In this document: positions 5,981-13,146 of the stretch, piece by piece
Layout: every line of letters begins with the position of its first letter
How positions within the stretch are numbered: position 1 is the first letter of the stretch
Source: a virus
IMG/VR virus record: IMGVR_UViG_3300025759_000483
Coordinates: 1 to 29,288 of that record
DNA: 29,288 bases
Reading direction: 5' to 3' (one strand)
Made by a program: the position numbers and the translations under genes
The notes under the pieces: generated by a model
Told to the model about the DNA's origin: nothing
Seen by the model: the letters and a program-made list of their open reading frames with translations, nothing else
Database searches by the model: none

Positions 5981-7536
5981 TGGCACGCATAACCCCACAA
6001 GACATCATTAAGCGCCAAGAAAAGGCCGATGCTCGGAAAGAAACTTGGCGCACGATTTACGAAGAGTGTTATGAGTTTGCTTTACCGCAGCGCAACTTGT
6101 ACTCAGGTCACTATGAAGGCCGCACAGCCGGCCAGAATAAAATGGCAAGAGTCTTTGATGCGACAGCCATTAACTCGACGCAACGATTCGCAAACCGTAT
6201 TCAGTCTGCTCTTTTCCCTCCATATCGCGAGTGGTGTACCTTAGAGCCGGGCAACGAGATCCCACAGGAAAGACGCAGCGAGATTCGGCAAGCGCTTGAT
6301 ATCTACAACACACGCATGTTCGATGTCATCCGGCAGACCAACTTTGATCTGGCAATGTCAGAATTCCTGCTAGACCTATGCGTCGGCACTGCGATCATGT
6401 TGATTCAGCCTGGAGATGGAGATGCACCCGTTCGGTTTGTTCCTGTGCCTCAGTATCTTGTATCCCTGGAAGAAGGTCCGCACGGTACAGTTGATAACGT
6501 GTACCGCAAGCTGCGACTCCGAGGAGAGGCGATACAGCGCCAATGGCCCGACGCCAAGATTCCAAAGCAGATGCAGGACGTCATTGACAAAAAGCCAGAC
6601 GAAGAAATTGATTTGATCGAGGCGACAGTATTCAACGTCGAAGAAGACATGTACTGCTATCATTTGATCTGGGCGAAAGACAAGACAATGTCTAGTGAGC
6701 TGGTTTACCGCACCATGCCAATATCACCATGGATCGTATCTCGATTCATGAAAGTGCCTGGTGAAGTCTATGGCCGTGGTCCATTGGTTACAGCGCTGCC
6801 AGACATCAAGACACTCAACAAGGTCAAAGAGCTAGTACTCAAAAACGCATCGCTTGCTGTGTCTGGCGTATATACCGCAGCCGATGACGGCGTACTGAAC
6901 CCACAAACAATTCAAATTACACCAGGCGCCATTATCCCGGTTGCGCGTAATGGCGGAGCTCAGGGTGAATCATTGCGTCCATTGCGTTCGGCGACAGACT
7001 TCAACACGTCTCAGCTGGTCATCAATGATTTGGTGATGAATATCAAGAAGATGCTGTACGATGATTCGCTGCCGCCTGACAACATGTCGGCGCGTAGTGC
7101 GACAGAAATCGTACAACGTATGAAAGAGCTGTCTCAAAACCTAGGCTCGGCATATGGCAGATTGATCACTGAGGCGATGACGCCGATCGTGCGTCGCGTG
7201 CTGTATGTCATGGATCAAATGAACATTATTGACCTGCCACTTGAGGTTAATGGACTTCAAGTAAAGGTCGTACCAACTTCACCGCTAGCCCAGGCCCAGA
7301 ATATGGAAGACCTGGACTCGGTGTTGCAGTTTGCTCAGATTGCTCAGGCATTTGGTCAAGCTGGTCAAATGGCGATCAATCAAGAAGAGATGCTGACGTA
7401 CATCGCTGAAAAGATGGGCGTTCCGCAAAACTTATTGAATTCGCCTGAACAAAAAGAACAGATGATGATGGAGATGCAACAGATGATGGCACAGCAGCAA
7501 CAAGCTGCGGCGCTACCAGCTGGGCCTCCAATGTAA
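5980..7536 (+). CDS. Portal protein (head-tail connector, T7 gp8 family)
   Basis: The 518-residue protein forms the dodecameric ring through which DNA enters and leaves the capsid and to which the tail attaches. The N-terminal region shows the family pattern: R-KADARKETWRTIYEECYEFALP, then a TAGQNKMARVFDATA segment and INSTQRFANRIQSALFPP. The middle contains the PWIVSRFMKVPGEVYGRGP core and the PPDNMSARSATEIVQRM segment typical of T7-type connectors. The C-terminus is glutamine/methionine-rich (MMMEMQQMMAQQQQ), compatible with a barrel or flexible tail inside the head. Length fits the T7 portal (about 536). It begins on the stop of the preceding microprotein. Confidence 0.95.
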   Translation: MARITPQDIIKRQEKADARKETWRTIYEECYEFALPQRNLYSGHYEGRTAGQNKMARVFDATAINSTQRFANRIQSALFPPYREWCTLEPGNEIPQERRSEIRQALDIYNTRMFDVIRQTNFDLAMSEFLLDLCVGTAIMLIQPGDGDAPVRFVPVPQYLVSLEEGPHGTVDNVYRKLRLRGEAIQRQWPDAKIPKQMQDVIDKKPDEEIDLIEATVFNVEEDMYCYHLIWAKDKTMSSELVYRTMPISPWIVSRFMKVPGEVYGRGPLVTALPDIKTLNKVKELVLKNASLAVSGVYTAADDGVLNPQTIQITPGAIIPVARNGGAQGESLRPLRSATDFNTSQLVINDLVMNIKKMLYDDSLPPDNMSARSATEIVQRMKELSQNLGSAYGRLITEAMTPIVRRVLYVMDQMNIIDLPLEVNGLQVKVVPTSPLAQAQNMEDLDSVLQFAQIAQAFGQAGQMAINQEEMLTYIAEKMGVPQNLLNSPEQKEQMMMEMQQMMAQQQQAAALPAGPPM

Positions 7537-7545
7537 GGAGTGACA

Positions 7546-7809
7546 ATGGAAGGATGGGACGGCCTGAGAGAATCAGATAACCGGCACCTACTTGATAAGA
7601 AGATCAGCCAGGACGATCTCGACCTGGCGTTCGTTCGATGCTTTTCAACTGAGGCCGGCCAAGAAGTTCTTGAGTACTTAAGGGGGACGACACTTGATCA
7701 ACCCTCTTGGTATCCAGGAGAAGACCCGTCACACGGGTACGCTAGAGAAGGACAAAATTCAATTGTCCGGGAAATCATGAGACGCATTGAGCGAGGTAGA
7801 CAAGCATGA
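7546..7809 (+). CDS. Bbp19-like phage protein
   Basis: The 87-residue protein has the layout of the BPP-1 Bbp19 family: LAFVRCFSTEAGQEVLEYLRG, then a loop with PSWYPGEDPSHGYAREGQNSIVREIMRRI. Members lie between portal and scaffold genes in many podoviruses and siphoviruses; the role is not established. The ATG at 7546 follows AAGGAG by five bases and is preferred to a GTG at 7540. The end overlaps the scaffold gene (ATGA). It supports placing this phage near BPP-1/BcepC6B-type podoviruses. Confidence 0.75.
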   Translation: MEGWDGLRESDNRHLLDKKISQDDLDLAFVRCFSTEAGQEVLEYLRGTTLDQPSWYPGEDPSHGYAREGQNSIVREIMRRIERGRQA

Positions 7810-8624
7810 GTGACGCAGCTGAAGTTGCTGAGAATGCAGAAGAACAACAGACCCAAGAAGTAGAAGGCACTGGATTACTAAATCCAACACTTGAAACGCA
7901 GGGCTCGGAAGAGCAGCCACAGGAAATGCCACACCTTGTCGACACTGAGGAATCTCCTCCGATCGACGAAACGATAGAGTGGGGCGACAAACCTGAGTGG
8001 ATGCCGGAACAGTTTTGGGATCCAGACAACGGGCCTGATCTTGAATCAATGGCCAAGTCTTATCAAGAAATGCGGACCAAGATGTCACAAGGAAAGCATA
8101 AAGCTCCGAAGGATGGTCAGTACGATATCGCTTCATTGAAGGATCATGGCGTTACTGAAGATGATGCAATGCTTAATGACTTCACGAAGTTTGCAGCTGA
8201 AAGCGGTTTGAGCCAGGATCAGTTTGACCAGATCACATCAATCTACATGCAACACATGGGGCAGATGTTCGATCGGATCGAAACAAACAAGGAAGCCGAG
8301 ATGGCTAGACTTGGCCCACGCGCTGACAAGATTATTGGCGGCCTAAATCAGTGGCTGACTAAACTTGGTAATTCAGGTGCATTGTCTGCTGAGGAAGTAG
8401 ATGCGATCGCATCAAAAGCCGACAATCGTGATTACATCATGGCGTTGAACAAGATCCGCGAGTCATACGGCGAGCGCACGATTCCTGACGTGACGATCCA
8501 AGAAGGCAGCACGCAAACACTGGGTGACTTGCAGGCTATGCTCAATGATCCGCGTTACGGCAAAGACATGTCCTACACCAATATGGTTGAGCGTAAATTC
8601 TACGAATTTCACGGCGAGGCCTGA
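7806..8624 (+). CDS. Capsid scaffolding (assembly) protein
   Basis: The 272-residue protein would guide capsid assembly and then leave the procapsid. It is strongly acidic and probably disordered over residues 1-60. It then carries the motif KPEWMPEQFWD seen in podovirus scaffolds, and a helical body. Near the C-terminus it has LGDLQAMLNDPRYGKDMSYTNMVERKFYEF, matching the conserved end of T7-type scaffolds that contacts the capsid protein. It lies between portal and capsid genes as expected. A hairpin and a promoter follow before the capsid gene. Confidence 0.88.
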   Translation: MSDAAEVAENAEEQQTQEVEGTGLLNPTLETQGSEEQPQEMPHLVDTEESPPIDETIEWGDKPEWMPEQFWDPDNGPDLESMAKSYQEMRTKMSQGKHKAPKDGQYDIASLKDHGVTEDDAMLNDFTKFAAESGLSQDQFDQITSIYMQHMGQMFDRIETNKEAEMARLGPRADKIIGGLNQWLTKLGNSGALSAEEVDAIASKADNRDYIMALNKIRESYGERTIPDVTIQEGSTQTLGDLQAMLNDPRYGKDMSYTNMVERKFYEFHGEA

Positions 8625-8631
8625 TCAAGTT

Positions 8632-8649
8632 TGGCGCCTACGGGCGCCA
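8632..8649 (+). other. Perfect hairpin with a UACG tetraloop after the scaffold gene
   Basis: TGGCGCC (8632-8638) pairs exactly with GGCGCCA (8643-8649) around TACG, giving a C(UACG)G loop, one of the most stable RNA tetraloops. It starts eight bases after the scaffold stop. No T-run follows, so it is not a classic rho-independent terminator. It may slow transcription, protect the upstream mRNA 3' end or mark a processing site. Confidence 0.6.
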
Positions 8650-8663
8650 TCTCCTCCATCCAT

Positions 8664-8692
8664 TTGACCGATGCGAAAAAACTGTTTATATT
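8664..8692 (+). promoter_or_regulatory. Sigma-70-type promoter for the capsid genes, with overlapping dyad
   Basis: TTGACC (8664-8669, 5 of 6 consensus bases) and TATATT (8687-8692, 5 of 6) are separated by exactly 17 bases. The predicted start near 8699 lies about 105 bases before the capsid ATG. The -10 box is embedded in an inverted repeat, CTGTTT (8682-8687) and AAACAG (8695-8700), which could be an operator. Placement before the most abundantly needed virion gene fits. Confidence 0.7.
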
Positions 8693-8699
8693 TCAAACA

Positions 8700-8805
8700 G
8701 CCGACAACTCTTTTCTTGAGCCGGTGACTTGCGTAAGCGGCCCACCCTGGACAACCGTGGCGAGTTTGAAAACCTTATGTTTTTGTTTTTTAGAAGGAAG
8801 CTAAC
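8700..8805 (+). other. Structured leader of the capsid mRNA
   Basis: This non-coding stretch follows the predicted transcription start. It can form a hairpin GCCG(8720)-CTT-GCGT-AAG-CGGC(8741) and a smaller CCAC/GTGG pair (8742-8760). It then becomes T-rich before the AAGGAAG ribosome binding site at 8794-8800. Such leaders may stabilise the capsid message. No ORF is supported here. Confidence 0.4.
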
Positions 8806-9648
8806 ATGGCAATCCAAGTATCAAATGCCTTTGTTACGCTCTTTGATAGTGAGGTCAAACAAGCCTATCAGGGTCAACGTATGTTGGCCGGCCTCACTCG
8901 CGAGCGTACTGGCGTAGAAGGTTCTACTGTCAAGTTCCCTAAAATTGGAAAGGGATCTGCAACAGTTCGTGTACCACAGACTGACGTAACTCCACTCAAT
9001 GTTTCTTACAGCCAGGTCACAGCGACCATGGAAGACTACATTGCTGCTGAGTACTCAGATATCTTCAACCAGCAAAAAGTCAACTTCAACGAGCGTCAAG
9101 AGCTTGTCCAAGTTGTTGCTGGGGCAATCGCACGTCGTATGGACCAAGTGGTTCTCGACGCATTAGCAGCAGCGTCTTCTCCATCAACTGTGTCTAACGA
9201 CATCGGTGGAACAGACTCCAACCTTAACGTCGCTAAAATGCGCGCCGCTAAGAAAGCACTGGACGCAAAAAACGTACCTTCCGAGGGCCGTATCCTTGTG
9301 ATCCACGCTAACTCTTTGGACTCGCTGCTTGGTGAAACAGAAGTAACATCTTCTGATTTCAATACAGTTAAGGCTTTGGTCCAAGGCGACATCAACACAT
9401 TCCTCGGTTTCAACGTGGTAACACTTGGCGACCGTGACGAAGGTGGTTTGCCAATCGACGGATCAAGTGATCGTACTTGTTATGCCTTCCACCGCGACGC
9501 GTTGGGACTTGGCATTGGCATGGGTCAAACCTCACGCGTTGACTACATTGCAGAAAAGACCAGCTACCTGGTTGCTTCAATGTTCTCAGCTGGTGCGGTT
9601 GCGATTGATGACGAAGGTATTGTCACAATCACTTGCCGTGAATCGTAA
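8806..9648 (+). CDS. Major capsid protein
   Basis: The 280-residue protein would form the icosahedral shell with an HK97-type fold. The start MAIQVSNAFVTLFDSEVKQAYQ and the following VEGSTVKFPKIGKGSATVR stretch are typical of short podovirus capsid proteins. So are the ATMEDYIAAEYSDIFNQQKV segment and the AGAIARRMDQVVLDAL helix. The C-terminal part (DYIAEKTSYLVASMFSAGAVAIDDEGIVTI) is the usual beta-rich axial-domain end. Codon choice is biased and the ribosome binding site strong, consistent with very high expression. It has its own promoter upstream and is followed by a capsid-associated gene and a terminator. Confidence 0.93.
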   Translation: MAIQVSNAFVTLFDSEVKQAYQGQRMLAGLTRERTGVEGSTVKFPKIGKGSATVRVPQTDVTPLNVSYSQVTATMEDYIAAEYSDIFNQQKVNFNERQELVQVVAGAIARRMDQVVLDALAAASSPSTVSNDIGGTDSNLNVAKMRAAKKALDAKNVPSEGRILVIHANSLDSLLGETEVTSSDFNTVKALVQGDINTFLGFNVVTLGDRDEGGLPIDGSSDRTCYAFHRDALGLGIGMGQTSRVDYIAEKTSYLVASMFSAGAVAIDDEGIVTITCRES

Positions 9649-9661
9649 GGAGGATTGAACA

Positions 9662-9943
9662 ATGGCTTTTGACAAAACTGGCTTACAGCCAATCGGCGGA
9701 CAGGCGAAAGCAGGAAATGCACCACAGTGGTGGTCATATACTGCGCCTGGCACTGATGCGCTTGCTGACATCAACACTACAGGTTACTTCAACGAAGTAG
9801 CTGATTTGTTGAAAGTTGGCGACGTGATCCACGTTTGGGATGCAAGCGTACCAACTTCATCGTTGGTCACTGTGCTCTCTAACACTGGAACAGTCGTTGA
9901 TGTCTCTGACGGCACTGCGCTGTCAGTAGCAGACGCTGACTAA
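9662..9943 (+). CDS. Capsid-associated (probable head decoration or fibre base) protein
   Basis: The 93-residue protein begins with GLQPIGGQAKAGNAPQWWSYTAP and is followed by a small beta-rich part (YFNEVADLLKVGDVIHVWD). Small proteins with this FDxxGLQPxGGQAKxGxAPQ start regularly follow capsid genes and are thought to be virion components. A strong AGGAGG-type site precedes the ATG, and the same promoter as the capsid gene would serve it. A terminator follows seven bases after the stop, so the gene closes the capsid unit. The decoration role is inferred from position. Confidence 0.7.
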   Translation: MAFDKTGLQPIGGQAKAGNAPQWWSYTAPGTDALADINTTGYFNEVADLLKVGDVIHVWDASVPTSSLVTVLSNTGTVVDVSDGTALSVADAD

Positions 9944-9950
9944 TCGGATC

Positions 9951-9976
9951 GGCTCCCCTCCGGGGGAGCCTTTTCT
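9951..9976 (+). terminator. Rho-independent terminator after the capsid unit
   Basis: GGCTCCCC (9951-9958) pairs with GGGGAGCC (9963-9970) around TCCG and is followed at once by TTTTCT. This is a strong intrinsic terminator. Its place directly after the capsid block resembles the terminator after gene 10 in T7. Confidence 0.9.
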
Positions 9977-9990
9977 ACATGAGGTGATAC

Positions 9991-10608
9991 ATGGCATCTG
10001 GTGATACCAAACTGTCCATCTGTTCGGACGCATTGATTCTACTAGGGGCATCGCCTCTTTCGTCGTTTTCGGAAGGTACAGACGCAGCGCAGATCTGCGA
10101 CCGGCTATATGACGATCTCAAAGATTCCTTGATTGCGGCATATCCTTGGTCGTGGTCATTCAAGAAAACACAGCTTGCTCGACTGACAACAACTCCGCCA
10201 AACGAGTGGAAGTATCAGTACGCATTGCCTGGCGATACGCTGGCAGGAGTCAGAGCTGTTTACAATACCAACGCAGTCGGCGTCCCTTCAATTCAGTACG
10301 GGTGGGAGGTTCATGGCGATCATGTTGATACAAACGAAGAGACAATCTTTGTCGACTATCAGTTTTCCCCAGGCGAGTCGGTTATCCCAACATACTTTAT
10401 CCAGCTTCTAAAATATGCAATGGCTGCTGAGATAGCGGAAACCGTCACAGACCAGATCACCAAGGCTCAGTACTTTGAGCAAAAAGCATTTGGCACCCCG
10501 GCTGAAAACCGGCGAGGTGGTTTCTTTAGGGTTGCAGCAAATATTGATGGCGCAAATAACTCGATCGAGGCGTTCCAAGACTTCACGTTGACGGCGGTGC
10601 GTGCATGA
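9991..10608 (+). CDS. Tail tubular protein A (gp11-like adaptor)
   Basis: The 205-residue protein would bind below the portal and join head to tail nozzle. The pattern LSICSDALILLGASPLSSFSEGTDAAQICDRLYDDLKDSLIAAYPWSWSFKK is the hallmark N-terminus of T7 gp11-type proteins. WKYQYALPGDTLAGVRAVYN follows, then VDYQF and a helical end containing YFEQKAF. The gene comes right after the terminator and has a GAGGTGA ribosome binding site. The stop overlaps the start of tail tubular protein B (ATGA), as expected for partners made in similar amounts. Confidence 0.92.
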   Translation: MASGDTKLSICSDALILLGASPLSSFSEGTDAAQICDRLYDDLKDSLIAAYPWSWSFKKTQLARLTTTPPNEWKYQYALPGDTLAGVRAVYNTNAVGVPSIQYGWEVHGDHVDTNEETIFVDYQFSPGESVIPTYFIQLLKYAMAAEIAETVTDQITKAQYFEQKAFGTPAENRRGGFFRVAANIDGANNSIEAFQDFTLTAVRA

Positions 10609-12584
10609 GCCGAATCATCCAGGTGCAAACAAATTTTACATCTGGAGAACTTGATCCGAAGCTCAGAGCTCGGATTGATCTTCAACAGTACTACAACGGG
10701 CTGGAAACTGCTCAGAACATCGTTGTACAGCCGCAGGGCGGGTTTGTTCGCCGCAATGGTACTAAGTACCTAGCCGAGCTCCCATCGTCTGCTGGGACCG
10801 CTGTGCGGATGGTACATTTTGAGTTCTCGGTCAACGACAGCTATATGCTGATATTTGTTGATGAACGCATGTATGTATTTAAGGATGGCGTTCTTATCAC
10901 AAATATTAACGGGTCAGGGAATGATTACCTGGTCGTGACCAAGATCACCGATGCGGTGATCCCAACAATGTGTTGGGCTCAATCGGCTGATACGCTAATC
11001 ATTGTCCAAGAAAACTTGGTTCCACAGAAAATTGTACGCGGAGCATCGGACTCTTCATGGACGATTTCGGACGTATCGTTCAACTTCATACCTCAGTACG
11101 CGTACACAATCAGCACGTCAAACCCAGCTGCTGATATTACGCCTGATGCCTCAAGTGGAAACATCACAATCACTGCAAGTGCAGGGGTGTTTCTTGCAGC
11201 GCACATTGATCAATATATCAACGTCTCTCCACAGGGCAGGCTGCGGATTATTGACTACGTCAGCAGCACGTCAGTCAAAGCAATATCTGAGGTGCCGCTA
11301 TTCGATGACTCAACGATCAGCTCTGGCGACTGGGATCTGGAAGAAGGCTATGAAGATACCTGGTCAGCATCACGAGGCTGGCCACGCAGCGCAGTATTCT
11401 ATGAAGGGCGCCTATACATGGGCGGCGCATCATCTAGGCCATCAACATTCTGGGGAAGCCGCGTAGGCAACTTCTTTAACTTTGACCCAGGCGAAAACTT
11501 TGATGACGCTGCGATTGAGGCGACTCTGGATACAGGACGTTTTAACGCTATCGTTGATTTGTATGCAGGGCGTAATCTACAAATCTTTACAACAGGCGGT
11601 GAGTTTTATGTACCGCAAACATTAGGCGATCCGATCACGCCATCTAACCTGTCGGTGCAGGAGCAAACATCAAACGGAGCAAGGGTTGGTATCCGGGTGG
11701 TCAACGTCGATGGCGCCACTGTATTCGTGCAGCGCCAGGGTAAAACGCTGGCTGAGTTTATTTTCTCTGACGCAGTTCAGGGTTACGTCACAACCAAGAT
11801 CTCATTGCTGTCGTCTCACTTGCTTAAATCCCCGTCAGATATGGCGGTGCGCAGGGCAACTTCCACAGATGAAGGCGATCAATTGCTAATCGTCAATGCA
11901 GACGATGGGTCGATCGCCTGCTACACATTACTGCGATCTCAAGAAATTATTGCCCCAACAGAATGGACCACTGATGGTGAATATCTTTCAATCGGGGTCG
12001 ACATTGCAGACACATACGTTGTTACCAAAAGAAACATTAACGGCAGCGACGTGTACTACGTTGAATTGTTTGTGGAAGGCTTGACGCTAGATTGCGCGAA
12101 AACAGAAACCGTTGGTTCATCTACCGCGTCGGTATCTGGGCTTAGTTTCTTAGAGGCCGAGACAGTCAAGGTCATTCGAGACGGGATTGTAGAGGCCGAC
12201 AAAGTCGTCGCTTCCGGGGCGATTACATTCACGATTGCAGCTGAAGAAGAATATTCAATTGGCCTAAACTACACGCCAACGGTCGTCACAATGCCGGTTG
12301 AGCCAAGGCTGCCATCAGGCAACATTCGTGGGTTTAAGAAGCGAATCCTGGAGATCAACTCAGAGCACTTTGAATCACAGGCTGTAACGATCAACACAGA
12401 GCAGGTTGCCTTCCGCCAGTTTGGCGAAAACAATCTAGACCAGGCGGTTCAGGAATTTACCGGCACTAAGCGCTCCGGTCCACTGCTTGGTTTTGAAAAA
12501 GAAGGTAAGATTACGATTACACAGACAGTGCCGCTCAAAATGAATGTGCTGGCGCTCGATTACAAAATATCGGTAGGGCAATGA
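10605..12584 (+). CDS. Tail tubular protein B (gp12-like nozzle)
   Basis: The 659-residue protein would build the tail nozzle onto which fibres attach. The N-terminus QTNFTSGELDPKLRARIDLQQYYNGLETAQNIVVQPQGGFVRRNGTKY is highly characteristic of this family. Further family signs are FYEGRLYMGGASSRPSTFWGSRVGNFFNFDPG (about residues 265-296) and GRNLQIFTTGGEFYVPQ. The rest is beta-rich, with FQLxG-like strands replaced here by GNIRGFKKRILEIN near the C-terminus. The length is somewhat shorter than T7 gp12 (about 794) but usual for BPP-1-like phages. It overlaps the preceding gene by four bases. Confidence 0.93.
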   Translation: MSRIIQVQTNFTSGELDPKLRARIDLQQYYNGLETAQNIVVQPQGGFVRRNGTKYLAELPSSAGTAVRMVHFEFSVNDSYMLIFVDERMYVFKDGVLITNINGSGNDYLVVTKITDAVIPTMCWAQSADTLIIVQENLVPQKIVRGASDSSWTISDVSFNFIPQYAYTISTSNPAADITPDASSGNITITASAGVFLAAHIDQYINVSPQGRLRIIDYVSSTSVKAISEVPLFDDSTISSGDWDLEEGYEDTWSASRGWPRSAVFYEGRLYMGGASSRPSTFWGSRVGNFFNFDPGENFDDAAIEATLDTGRFNAIVDLYAGRNLQIFTTGGEFYVPQTLGDPITPSNLSVQEQTSNGARVGIRVVNVDGATVFVQRQGKTLAEFIFSDAVQGYVTTKISLLSSHLLKSPSDMAVRRATSTDEGDQLLIVNADDGSIACYTLLRSQEIIAPTEWTTDGEYLSIGVDIADTYVVTKRNINGSDVYYVELFVEGLTLDCAKTETVGSSTASVSGLSFLEAETVKVIRDGIVEADKVVASGAITFTIAAEEEYSIGLNYTPTVVTMPVEPRLPSGNIRGFKKRILEINSEHFESQAVTINTEQVAFRQFGENNLDQAVQEFTGTKRSGPLLGFEKEGKITITQTVPLKMNVLALDYKISVGQ

Positions 12585-12585
12585 T

Positions 12586-13143
12586 ATGTCGGCAGGAATA
12601 GGTTTAGCATTATCAGCAGTCAGTGCTGTAGGGCAGATCCAAGCAGGGCGCGCTCAAGCGCGTGCATATCAACGTCAAGCTGAAATTGAAAAGCTTAAAG
12701 CAAAGCGCACCGAGATCCAATACAAGGAGCAAGGCGTAGCAGTGCTCAAGAAGTTACGCCAGAACCTATCAACCGTTACCGCACGCGCCGCATCAGGCGG
12801 TCTTGACCCATATAGCGGAACGCCGCAAAGCATCAAAAATTATGGCGCCAAAACAGGCACAGAAGAATTTTACCTGGCGCAGGAAAACGCAGCGCTTGCG
12901 TTAGTCACTGGTGACATCAATGCGGCGCAGTACCGCAGTGCAGCTTCTCAGGCAAGGCGCCAAGGATTCTATAATGCAATTGGCACGATGGGCATGGCCG
13001 TCGGCACATACGGTGCAATCGGCGGGGCTCCATTAAACATCGGTGGATTTGCAGGCGGCGGCAGCTTAACAGGAGCAGCGCAAAATATTATGTACCCAAC
13101 AGCCGGCAGCCTAGGCATGCCTTCAATGGTCCCTGGGGGTTAA
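12586..13143 (+). CDS. Internal virion protein B-like (gp14-type)
   Basis: The 185-residue protein has the layout of ejected core proteins of the gp14 class. It has a small-residue hydrophobic start (GLALSAVSAVGQIQAG), a long basic helix (QARAYQRQAEIEKLKAKRTEI), the segment RAASGGLDPYSGTPQSI, and a glycine-rich hydrophobic C-terminal half that could insert into membranes. T7 gp14 is ejected first and associates with the outer membrane; this role is inferred. It follows tail tubular B by one base, and the next internal protein gene follows at once. Confidence 0.8.
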   Translation: MSAGIGLALSAVSAVGQIQAGRAQARAYQRQAEIEKLKAKRTEIQYKEQGVAVLKKLRQNLSTVTARAASGGLDPYSGTPQSIKNYGAKTGTEEFYLAQENAALALVTGDINAAQYRSAASQARRQGFYNAIGTMGMAVGTYGAIGGAPLNIGGFAGGGSLTGAAQNIMYPTAGSLGMPSMVPGG

Positions 13144-13146
13144 TCA

